A stretch of 54,406 nucleotides of DNA from a bacterium (GTDB lineage Bacteria; Vulcanimicrobiota; Vulcanimicrobiia; Vulcanimicrobiales; Vulcanimicrobiaceae). Within the stretch, counting starts at the first letter, position 1, and every line of letters starts with the position of its first letter. The stretch lies in the NCBI GenBank assembly GCA_021794175.1, contig JAJYRI010000008.1:1-54406 (forward strand), read 5' to 3'. The notes beneath the pieces are model-generated. The model saw only the letters and a list, made by a program, of their open reading frames with translations, was not told where the DNA came from and did not search any database. This document shows positions 18,536-30,200 of this stretch, piece by piece. The position numbers and the translations under genes are program-made.

Positions 18536-18981
18536 CCGAGGCCGTCGCTGGCGACGACCTGCGGCGTGCCGTGCGCGCCGCGAGCGTTCGAGGTCGCGAC
18601 GACGTGGGTGAAGTTGGCCCCGATATGGAGGGCGGCGAGTTGGCGCTGCTGCTGCGTGACGACGCTCTTCTCGTAGGCGAGCTCCTTGTGGAGTTCGGCG
18701 TTTGCCAGCGCCTCTTGGTGGGCGCTTCGCTCGGCGGCGCGATAGGCGGCCCAGGCGTCGTTGCGCTGCTGGGCGATCGCCGCTTGCTGGGCGGCGGCGG
18801 CCGCTTCACGTTGATGCACGACGCGGTTGTGCTGGATGATAAGGTAGGTGGCGGCCCCGATACCAAGGAGGATGTTCCGCGTACTCGCCGCGCCGTTGGC
18901 CAGCGCGGGTCGAGGGAGAAGCCCGGCTCCTAGGCCGAGTACTGCCAGGAGGGCGAGGGCTACGGTGAGGTGTTTTTTCAT
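18520..18981 (-). CDS. Exported helical protein of unknown function
   Basis: A 153-residue protein with a clean signal peptide (MKKHLTVALALLAVLGLGAGLL, ending at PALA). After it comes a short glycine- and isoleucine-rich hydrophobic stretch (NILLGIGAATYLIIQ) and a helix rich in Ala, Gln, Arg and Glu, probably a coiled coil, then a Gly/Ala/Ser C-terminus. I do not recognise it. It is transcribed divergently from rpoC, across about 220 bases, and together with the lipoprotein gene it interrupts the normal rpoB-rpoC junction. Confidence 0.7.
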   Translation of the reverse strand: MKKHLTVALALLAVLGLGAGLLPRPALANGAASTRNILLGIGAATYLIIQHNRVVHQREAAAAAQQAAIAQQRNDAWAAYRAAERSAHQEALANAELHKELAYEKSVVTQQQRQLAALHIGANFTHVVATSNARGAHGTPQVVASDGLGWGTL

Positions 18982-19031
18982 GCCGGGGTTCTACCCCGGA
19001 GGGAAGGGTGTGAAACAGCGCGGCGCTCCCG

Positions 19032-19060
19032 TTGCACCGTGACGCAGGGGGGAGTATAAT
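19032..19060 (+). promoter_or_regulatory. rpoC promoter
   Basis: A perfect TATAAT at 19055-19060 is preceded, after a 17-base spacer, by TTGCAC at 19032-19037. Transcription would start near 19067, giving a leader of about 135 bases before rpoC. This fits the absence of read-through from rpoB implied by the opposite-strand genes. Confidence 0.72.
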
Positions 19061-19066
19061 AACGGT

Positions 19067-19201
19067 TCGTGCCCCCGCATGAGGTCGCTCCTCATCGGGA
19101 GTAGTCCGGAAGCACCGGTGGACCCCCTCGCGCGACCGCGCGAGATCGTGAGTGTCCTGCGGAAGCGAGCGGTACCGGCACGGTGACTAGCGGGAGCCCT
19201 C
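19067..19201 (+). promoter_or_regulatory. Structured 5' leader of rpoC
   Basis: The stretch between the promoter and rpoC has two clear hairpins. ATGAGG at 19079-19084 pairs with CCTCAT at 19090-19095. CTCGCGCG at 19127-19134 pairs with CGCGCGAG at 19137-19144. A weaker stem, GTCC 19104-19107 with GGAC 19120-19123, lies between them. A ribosome binding site GGGAG is at 19192-19196. No known riboswitch or ribosomal-protein leader is recognised. Confidence 0.45.
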
Positions 19202-23059
<3,858 letters not shown>

Positions 23060-23080
23060 ACCTCGGAGCCGCTCGAAGCG

Positions 23081-23114
23081 AAAAGAGACGGGGAGTACGC
23101 TTCCCGTCTCTTTT
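23081..23114 (+). terminator. Rho-independent terminator after rpoC
   Basis: AAAAGAGACGGG (23081-23092) is exactly complementary to CCCGTCTCTTTT (23103-23114). A G-U and an A-U pair extend the stem to 14 pairs around the loop GTACGC. The flanking A and T runs make it likely to stop transcription in both directions. Confidence 0.9.
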
Positions 23115-23115
23115 C

Positions 23116-23135
23116 TGTGCCAGGCACGTGGCACA
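23116..23135. repeat. 20-base palindrome following the terminator
   Basis: TGTGCC at 23116-23121 pairs with GGCACA at 23130-23135. Within it GTGCC-A-GGCAC forms a second, smaller inverted repeat. GTGCC/GGCAC palindromes of this kind occur as dispersed elements in several soil bacteria. Here it may be a repeat unit, a protein site for the next gene, or chance; only one copy is apparent in the window. Confidence 0.4.
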
Positions 23136-23157
23136 CGCCAGTGAGAGACTACGCTCG

Positions 23158-23697
23158 ATGAACCAGCTCGAACTCGCCGCCCGCCTCCCTCGATTTCGCG
23201 CTCGGGCAGCCCGCGACGCGATCGTCGCCGCGCTCGGCTATCCGCAGCGCTGGGCCGAGCGCTCGCTCCCCGCTGCGGCGGCGGCTCGCTTCGAGACACT
23301 TTTGGCCGCGGAGATCCGTGACGGGATTCGCCCCGGTCTGCTCTTCGATGCGCGCGACGCACTCGTCGTCGGGATGCGCGGGTTTGTGCGCAGCGCGCTC
23401 GCTCGCCGGCTTCGGCGTCTGCGCCCGGTCCAGATTCTCGCGCGCGGCTCGAAAGCGCGCCCCTTCGATGCGCTCGTTCGCGCCCCCGACGGCCGCAGCG
23501 TGGCGATCGTGGTACGGCCGATGCCGACCGGAGAAGCACGGCTCGATATCTACCGCGCTCTCCGCATCGCGATCGAGCGCGCGGGCGGTAGCGAGGTGCT
23601 CGCTGCGCTCTTGCTGATCGATCCGCTCACCGGCGCCTCGCAGAGCATGCGCCTCGACGAGATCGCTCGTCTCCAACGGGGGAGCACAGCGGCGTAG
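23158..23697 (+). CDS. Hypothetical protein, Arg/Ala-rich
   Basis: A 179-residue soluble protein without recognised motifs. The N-terminal half is helical and strongly basic. The C-terminal half alternates strands and helices (FDALVRAPDGRSVAIVVRP, then LDIYRALRIAIERAGGSEVLAALLLID). This is loosely like a restriction-endonuclease-type core, but the E-x-K catalytic motif is not present, so I draw no functional conclusion. ATG 23158 is chosen; an in-frame GTG lies ten codons upstream inside the palindrome region. Codon use looks normal for the window, which supports a real gene. Confidence 0.6.
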   Translation: MNQLELAARLPRFRARAARDAIVAALGYPQRWAERSLPAAAAARFETLLAAEIRDGIRPGLLFDARDALVVGMRGFVRSALARRLRRLRPVQILARGSKARPFDALVRAPDGRSVAIVVRPMPTGEARLDIYRALRIAIERAGGSEVLAALLLIDPLTGASQSMRLDEIARLQRGSTAA

Positions 23698-23715
23698 TGT
23701 CGGAAGAATGGCGAC

Positions 23716-24048
23716 GTGGTCGAGGTCTTCTATCGGTATCGCGTTCATCCTCAACAAGCGGCGGCGTTCGAACATGCCTTCGGGCCGAACGGCCCCTTCG
23801 CGAGCCTTTTTAAGACGCATCCGGGCTATCGGCGCACGCGCCTCTTCCGCCACCGCGGCGAGGAAGAGATCTATCTTTCGGTCGATGTATGGGAAAGCAA
23901 GAGCGACTGGGACGCCTTCCGCGCAGCGCATGCCGAGCGCTACGCGCAACTCGACCGTGAGTTGCGTCTGCTCTATCTCGAGGAGCATCTTCTCGGATTC
24001 TTCGAGGGTGACGAGGAGTACCACGCGCCGTTTGAGGCCTCGGTCTAA
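23716..24048 (+). CDS. Antibiotic biosynthesis monooxygenase (ABM)-like small protein
   Basis: A 110-residue single-domain protein with the ferredoxin-like beta-alpha-beta pattern of ABM/heme-degrading small monooxygenases: VEVFYRYRVHPQQAAAFEHAF at the start, a middle GYRRTRLFRHRGEEEIYLSVDVWESKSDWDAF, and a closing helix. Proteins of this fold are dimers that act as quinone-forming monooxygenases or haem-degrading enzymes, and many remain unassigned. It starts with GTG and lies 59 bases before the peroxiredoxin gene, which hints at a shared role in oxidative metabolism, but that is inference only. Confidence 0.65.
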   Translation: MVEVFYRYRVHPQQAAAFEHAFGPNGPFASLFKTHPGYRRTRLFRHRGEEEIYLSVDVWESKSDWDAFRAAHAERYAQLDRELRLLYLEEHLLGFFEGDEEYHAPFEASV

Positions 24049-24106
24049 CCCGCGATCCCGTTCGGCGCGAAAGGGTGCTCGCGCACGGGAAGGCAAATGA
24101 GCGGCT

Positions 24107-24607
24107 ATGAGTACAACCTTCGGCCGAACATCGACGGCCTCGCAGAGCTCGACCCTCAAAGTCGGTGACGCAGCGCCCGATTTTAAGCTCGAGAGCCATC
24201 TGGGCGAAAAGTTTTCGCTCGCCGACCGCAAAGGCGTCGGCCCAACGGTCCTCGCGTTCTTTCCGTTCGCTTTTACCCCGACTTGAACCAATGAAATGCC
24301 CGGCTTCGAACGCGCCCTTCCGCGTTTCGCCGAGCATGATGCCCAGGTCGTGGGCATCTCCATCGATTCGGTCCATTCGTTGCGCGCATGGGCGCTGAGC
24401 ATGGGCGGCATTACCTATCCGTTGCTGGCCGATTTCTGGCCGCACGGCGAGGTCGCGAAAGCGTACGGCGTTCTCCGCGACGGCGGTTTTGCCGAACGGG
24501 CGGTCTTTATCATCGATCGCAACGGCATCGTCCGCTACATCGATATCCATGCGATCGGCGAAGCGCCCGACCCCGAGCAGGTGCTCGAAAAACTCGCAGA
24601 ACTCTAG
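24107..24607 (+). CDS. Peroxiredoxin with in-frame UGA at the peroxidatic cysteine (probable selenoprotein)
   Basis: Reading from ATG 24107 gives 166 residues with one internal TGA at 24284-24286, codon 60. Both sides of it are in the same frame and match a peroxiredoxin of the AhpC/TSA AhpE/Bcp type: LKVGDAAPDFKLESHLGEKF, then PTVLAFFPFAFTPT, UGA, TNEMPGFERALPRF, then VVGISIDSVHSLRAW and AVFIIDRNGIVRYIDIH. In this family the residue after F-x-P-x and before T-x-E is the peroxidatic Cys, so UGA stands precisely where selenocysteine would replace it. No Cys occurs anywhere else in the protein, so it would be a one-Cys type with Sec as its only redox centre. Nonsense mutation of TGC/TGT is the alternative. 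Confidence 0.85.
24301..24332 (+). promoter_or_regulatory. Candidate bacterial SECIS hairpin downstream of the UGA codon
   Basis: CGAACGCG at 24307-24314 pairs with CGCGTTTCG at 24321-24329 with one bulged T, around the loop CCCTTC. The lower part may add CGG 24301-24303 with CCG 24330-24332. The loop begins about 28 bases after the UGA, within the range for bacterial SECIS elements. If the top G-C pair opens, the loop starts with G, as the bacterial consensus prefers. This is a hand fold, so support is moderate. Confidence 0.4.
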
Positions 24608-24692
24608 AAGCTCTCCAGAGATTTCGCAGCGCTCTCGATGATGGCGCGCACTCGGCCACACTGCTGGCAGAGTGCGCGCGCAGAATCGAGGC

Positions 24693-25133
24693 ATGAATGC
24701 TTTTTCCGCTCTTGGATGGCTCGTCGATCCGCAACCCGAGCGTCCCCCCGCCGCAATCGCGCTCTATGCCTGGGGTGGAAGCGCGTTCAACGCGGCGGTC
24801 GATGCCGCCATCGTCGAGCTCGTGCCGGGTTCGCCCCGGCATCACGGTTCCTTTGCCCTGTTGCTACGCTCTCCGGGGCGTAGCCCGCTCGCTTCGCTCC
24901 CGGTGCAGCGAGCGCGCGGCGACATCGCTGCCTACGCGCGCTATCTCGCCCGCTGCGGTGCGACCCGTTCGGTCTATCTTTTCACGCGGAACCTTCCCGA
25001 GGCAGCGGCACTGCGGCGGGCGCGGCGCGCCGGGGTGGAGATCGTGGTGAGCCCGATCGAGGCGCTCGGCGCGATGACGGTCGTCCATCGGGATGCGCCC
25101 CCGCCTTCAGCGCGAGCCCAGGATGCGGCGTGA
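24693..25133 (+). CDS. Hypothetical protein
   Basis: A 146-residue protein of unknown function. It has no signal peptide or membrane segment. The pattern IALYAWGGSAFNAAVDAAIVEL, then HHGSFALLLRSPGR, and RGDIAAYARYLARCGATRSVYLFTRNLPEAAALRRARRAGVEIVVSPIEAL suggests an alternating alpha/beta domain, but I recognise no motif. It lies between the peroxiredoxin and a two-component operon, all on the same strand. ATG 24693 is chosen over an in-frame ATG seven codons earlier because it follows a GAG-rich stretch. Confidence 0.55.
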   Translation: MNAFSALGWLVDPQPERPPAAIALYAWGGSAFNAAVDAAIVELVPGSPRHHGSFALLLRSPGRSPLASLPVQRARGDIAAYARYLARCGATRSVYLFTRNLPEAAALRRARRAGVEIVVSPIEALGAMTVVHRDAPPPSARAQDAA

Positions 25134-25149
25134 TACTTGCGCAAGACCT

Positions 25150-25842
25150 ATGATTACCATGCAACAACACGCCAAGATTGCCGTCGTCGACGACGACCGC
25201 ATGCTGCGCGAGATGATCGAGCTAGGCCTCACGCAGGAGGGATACGAAGTCAAGAGTGCGGCCGACGGGCAGGCGGCGCTCGATCTGGTGCGCACCTTTA
25301 ATCCGGATGCAATTCTGCTCGACATCATGATGCCGAAGATCGACGGTGTAACGTTGGTGCCGCTGCTTCGTACGATCACGCAGGCGCCGATTCTCATGCT
25401 GACCGCCAAGGGCGATCTCGACGATAAACTCAAAACGCTCGGCTCGGGGGCCGACGACTACGTCGTCAAGCCGTTCCTCTTCGAGGAACTGATCGCGCGT
25501 CTTCAGGCACATCTCCGGCGTCCGCAGATTCACGAAGACGAACAGATTCGCTGGAACGATCTCGCGCTCGATCTCGGATCGCGCGAGCTGCGCCGTGGAA
25601 GCGAACGCATCGAACTCACGCAGCGGGAGTTCGATCTGCTGGCGGTCTTCATGCGCGATCCACGCCGTATTTTCAGCAAGGAGCATTTGCTCGAACTCGT
25701 CTGGGGACACGATTTCGAAGGCGGCCCCAATATCGTCGAAACCTATATTTCGTACCTGCGAGCGAAGGTCGATAAGGCGGGAGCGAGTAGCTCGTTTCTT
25801 CGAACGGTGCGCGGCGTTGGGTACGGTTTAAGCAACGGATGA
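25150..25842 (+). CDS. OmpR/PhoB-family response regulator
   Basis: A 230-residue regulator. The receiver domain has acidic pocket D14-D16, phosphoacceptor D58 in ILLDIMMPKIDG, the switch Thr in LMLTAKG and the conserved Lys in DDYVVKPF. It is followed by a winged-helix domain (LTQREFDLLAVFMRDPRRIFSKEHLLELVWG, then RTVRGVGYGL). It overlaps the following kinase gene by four bases (ATGA), so the two make a standard two-component pair. ATG 25159 three codons later is an alternative start. Target genes are unknown. Confidence 0.93.
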   Translation: MITMQQHAKIAVVDDDRMLREMIELGLTQEGYEVKSAADGQAALDLVRTFNPDAILLDIMMPKIDGVTLVPLLRTITQAPILMLTAKGDLDDKLKTLGSGADDYVVKPFLFEELIARLQAHLRRPQIHEDEQIRWNDLALDLGSRELRRGSERIELTQREFDLLAVFMRDPRRIFSKEHLLELVWGHDFEGGPNIVETYISYLRAKVDKAGASSSFLRTVRGVGYGLSNG

Positions 25843-27224
25843 TCGGGCGCGGCTCGCTCGCGGCTCGCCTGGCCGCCCTTTACGCGACGATGCTTGCCAT
25901 CGTCGTGCTTTTGGTGATCGTCGCCTCGTCGATCGCGCTCGTCTTCGAGCTCTCGCAATTTACGCACGATATCATCGTCGCCAAACACGATGAGGCGCGC
26001 TTCCTCGCCGAGACCGCGCAGCGCGATGGAGAGTCGCTCAAGAGCGCTGCGCCGCACATGATTCGCGAACTCTCGGGGATCGGTCTCGACGTGGCGATCT
26101 ACGACGAACGAGGGACCTTCCTCGCCGGTGACCGCTCATTGCGTCCGCCGTTACTCGCGCACGTGATCGCGCAACGGCAGCGCGAGCGGGCCCATCCCGC
26201 TCCCCCGGGCCGCTTTCCCGATAATCGCGAACCTTTCGGGCTCGCCATCGTCAACGGAGGGTATGTCGCCTTCATGCCCTCGATGCCGCTGGTCTTCACG
26301 GCGCTCTTCCCCTATTGGCGAACGGTCCTCACCATCGGCGTGCTCGCGATTCTCGTTGCCTTCGTCGTCGGGCGACTCTTCGCGCGTGAGGCGCTGCGCC
26401 CGCTCGACGATGTCGCCACAGCCTTGCGCTCGCTCGCGCAGGGTGACTACACGCCGCGAACCTTTATCATGGGCGGCGGCGACGAGATCGGGAACCTCAC
26501 CGGCGCCTTTAACGACGCGGCGGCGAACGTGCATCAGGCGATGGAGGAGCGTCGCGCGACCGAAGACCGCATGCGGCGCTTCGTCGCCGATGCCGGGCAC
26601 GAACTGCGCACGCCGCTGACCGTTATCAGCGGTTATATCGATGTGTTGCGACGCGGCGCCCTCAACGACGAAAAGATCGCCCGGCAGATTCTGGGGACGA
26701 TGACGCTTGAAAAAGAGCACATGCGCAACCTTATCGATCGTCTCGTGCGGTTGTCGCGTCTCGATTCGGAGGCCCCGCCGCTCGCCGAGCGGCTCGATGT
26801 CGCCCAATTGCTGCGCGATCAAGTCGATGCCGCACGCCGCTTCGACGAACACCGCAACATCGATTATCGCGTCGACGGCGTGCTCGCAGTCGTCGCCGAC
26901 CCGCGCGAGATCGGTGAGGCGCTGTGGAACGTGGTTGAGAACGCATTGAAGTATGCTCCCGAGGCGGCGATCCATCTGCGTGGCGCGCACGAAGATCGGC
27001 GTGTCAGCATCATCGTGCGCGACGAAGGGCCGGGAATGAGCGAGCTCGAGCGCTTGCATGCCTTCGAACGTTTCTATCGCGGCGATCAGCGCGGCGAGAT
27101 TACCGGCAGCGGCCTCGGGCTCTCGATCGCCAAGCGCGCGGTCGAACGTGCCGGCGGAACGATCGCCATCGAGAGCGCGCCGGGGCGCGGCACGACGGTA
27201 ACGATCGAACTTCCCGCAGCATAA
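25839..27224 (+). CDS. Membrane sensor histidine kinase
   Basis: A 461-residue sensor. It has two membrane helices (about residues 13-37 and 161-181) around a periplasmic domain of some 120 residues. Next comes a HAMP linker (LRPLDDVATALRSLAQGDY), then the H-box with His254 in DAGHELRTPLTVISGY. The N-box WNVVENALKYAP, the G1 box DEGPGM and the G2 box GSGLGLSIAK complete the ATPase. The periplasmic part has no recognisable ligand-binding motif. It is translationally coupled to the preceding regulator. The downstream TonB-type receptor gene, 55 bases further, might be one of its targets, which is conjecture. Confidence 0.94.
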   Translation: MIGRGSLAARLAALYATMLAIVVLLVIVASSIALVFELSQFTHDIIVAKHDEARFLAETAQRDGESLKSAAPHMIRELSGIGLDVAIYDERGTFLAGDRSLRPPLLAHVIAQRQRERAHPAPPGRFPDNREPFGLAIVNGGYVAFMPSMPLVFTALFPYWRTVLTIGVLAILVAFVVGRLFAREALRPLDDVATALRSLAQGDYTPRTFIMGGGDEIGNLTGAFNDAAANVHQAMEERRATEDRMRRFVADAGHELRTPLTVISGYIDVLRRGALNDEKIARQILGTMTLEKEHMRNLIDRLVRLSRLDSEAPPLAERLDVAQLLRDQVDAARRFDEHRNIDYRVDGVLAVVADPREIGEALWNVVENALKYAPEAAIHLRGAHEDRRVSIIVRDEGPGMSELERLHAFERFYRGDQRGEITGSGLGLSIAKRAVERAGGTIAIESAPGRGTTVTIELPAA

Positions 27225-27279
27225 GGCACCCGGGACGAGTCCTCAGCAAAATTAAAGTTCGAACGGCGATGATGGGTCG

Positions 27280-30200
27280 ATGATCCGCCGTTTCATTTCG
27301 ATCGCTATCCTCGCATCGTTCGTGCTGCTCGTCCCGGCCACCGCGTTCGCCCAAAGCTCCGGCGGCACGATTGCGATAACGATCGTCGATGCGAAAACGA
27401 AGAGCCCCGTTCCGCTCGCGCGCGTGTTGCTCGACGGGCCGATCCTTGCCAGCGAGATAGCGACGAGTTCGGGCAGTGTGACCTTCACCGATGCCCCGGC
27501 CGGGATCTATCGCGCGCGCGTCTTCGCACGCGGCTATCGCGCCGTCACGTCGGCGCCGTTCGAGATCCTCGACGGCGAACGCGTGAACCTCGCAGTCGCG
27601 CTCGCGCCAAGTAGCGACCTGCGCGTGATCGCCGTCGTTCACTCGGTCTCCAGCGTCCGTATTTCGACCGACTCCATCGGCGCCGATTCCGCACAACGAA
27701 AGCTCTCGGGCGATCTCGCCGATGCGCTCGGGAAACTCTCCGGGGTGAGTATTAGCTCCAGCAGCGACGACACCGATGCGGCGCAGACGATCTCGCTCGA
27801 CGGCCACGATGCAAGCCAAACGGCGATGACCCTTGACGGCATTCCGCTCAATGCTCCGGGCAGCGCGGGCGATCTGCGAATGTTTGCGACCGATCTCTTT
27901 ACCGGAGCCTCGGTGCATCACGGCCCGCAGATCGGCGGGCTCGGCGGCGGCGTCGATTTTCGCACGCTCGAGCCGACGCTCTCGTGGCAGAGCGAAGGCA
28001 GCATCTCCACCGGGAGCAACGGGCGCAATAATGAGTCGCTCGGGCTCAGCGGTTCGATCGGGAATCTCGGTATCGCCGCGATGAGCACGACGCGCACCAG
28101 CCCAAGCCTCGCCGACGGCATGCGCTACCTCGATGCCAGCGGTCTCGATTACGTCCACGACGGTGGGATATGGGTCGCGGGCGATCTGCTGAAGGCGAAT
28201 CTACGCTTGCCGGGGGATCAAACGTTGGCCGCGAGTTTCATCAACTCCACGCGCAGCATCGGCTTGCTCTGCCTGCGCGTGAGCGCGGCGTTGCCCTGCG
28301 GCTATGGCCCCGGCAATAACGTCTCGGGAAGCTTTTCGCTCTACTCCCTGGGCGATCAACTTTTGACCGGGGCGACGGCGATCTCGGCAACGCTCTATGG
28401 AACCGTTGGTAGCAATCTCTTCGATCTGCGGAACCGCTTTATCGACGGCGTCGCGGCTCCGGCGGGGAGCAGCATGCAGATGCGTTCGACCGGATTCACC
28501 GTCTCGGCGGAGCTCCCGGCGATGCGCCGACATACCTTCTCGATCCTCGCCTACGATACCAACTCATCGCAGGTTTCGACGCCGTTGGTGGCGAGCAATG
28601 CCGCATTTTATAGCTCGCAACAGCAGGGAAGTTATGGTGCTTTGCAACTCAACGACCGGATCCGTGCGAACGATAAACTCTCGTGGACCGCATCGTTGGG
28701 GCTGACGCATGCAAGCGCGAGCGGCGGTAGTGCGTTGGGGAGCGTCGGGGCGAGTTGGCGTGCCGACGCAAACGATAGCTATGCGCTCAGCTATGCGCTC
28801 TCCGGCAGCGCCCCGAATTTCGGTCGCAACCGCGCGTTGAGCGACCCGGCTTCGGTACAGTTCGATTGCGCGGGTACGCAAAGCGTCGGCTATGGGTCGG
28901 CTCCGGGCGACCAGCCCGGGACGAGCTCCTCGTCATCGCTCAATGCAAGCGTCACACATCGCTTCGCGCATAGCGCGCTCTCGCTTGCGCTCTATCGACA
29001 GGTGCAGAGCGGGGTCGTGTTACCGACGCAAGTCAACGGCAGCGTTCTGCTCGCCGACGGAACAATCTCCCCCAGCTATCTTACGCAAATTCAGGGCGTC
29101 TATGCCTCGCAGGCGGGCTGCGGAGCAGGTGCGCCACCGATCGCGGCAACGCAGCTTTATTTTGCGACGCCGGTCGGCGGCGTGACGCGCATCTACTCCG
29201 GGGCCGATCTCACCGGCTTTTTCCAGCTCGGCAACCTGGTCGCCGAACCGTTCTTCGATATCACCTCGACGACGTTGCAGTCGAACGATCCGCGGATCGA
29301 CAATCCGTTCGCAATTGCGATCCCCGGGGCACAGGCGCCGAACGTGCCTTTACATCGAGCGGACTTGACGCTCGATTACAAAGCGCCGCATTCGGCGGTG
29401 GAATGGCTCGCCGACGCGCAATATACCAGTGCGAATAATCCGAATAATCTTCCGGCGTACACCACCTACGATGCCGCGGCGAACGTGCTGTTTTCGCGCG
29501 GAACGTTGACGATCGCCGCGAGCAACATCACGAACGCCTACGCCGGCATTTTTGCAAGTTCGCAATATGCCGTGCCGTACGGCACGCTGGGCGGAGCGGA
29601 GGTTCCGACGATCGCGCGCCCACTCGCTCCGCGCGCCTATAGCGTTACCTACTCATTCGCCGTTGGGCGCCATGCCGTCGTGACGGCTCCACAGCTCGCA
29701 CACGCGCCGCCGCATGGCCGCGGCCCCTTCGCTCGCTTCAGCGCCTTGCCGAGCGCGCCGCCGAGCGATCCTTTCGCGCTGCAAGCGTCGCGTTTCTGTA
29801 CCCCGGATCGCGCGCGCGTTGCTCGCACGCTGCTCGATGCGTTGCGGGTGCAGGCGGCGCACGCCGATGCTGCACGCCGCGCGTCGAGCAGCGCGCCCGT
29901 TCTGCTCGTCGCTCCCACCGGCGTTACGTTCACCTACCATCCACTCGCTCAAGGATACGCCATCACCGTGGCGCCATCGCGAATCGACGATATCCGCGCG
30001 CTCTTCACCTGCGCGACGATCCACGTCACCGATGCGACGACGGCGGCGGCGAAGGGGCTTTTTGTCGCCGCACCGACCGGATTCTTTCGCCCCGAGATCA
30101 GCTTTTCGCCGCAGGTCGGGCTCTATTTCGTCCGTCGGCCACCGCAGCCCGGACGTGAGAATTTCCGCGTCTTCACCCTTGCCGCGAAGCCGCCGAAGGA

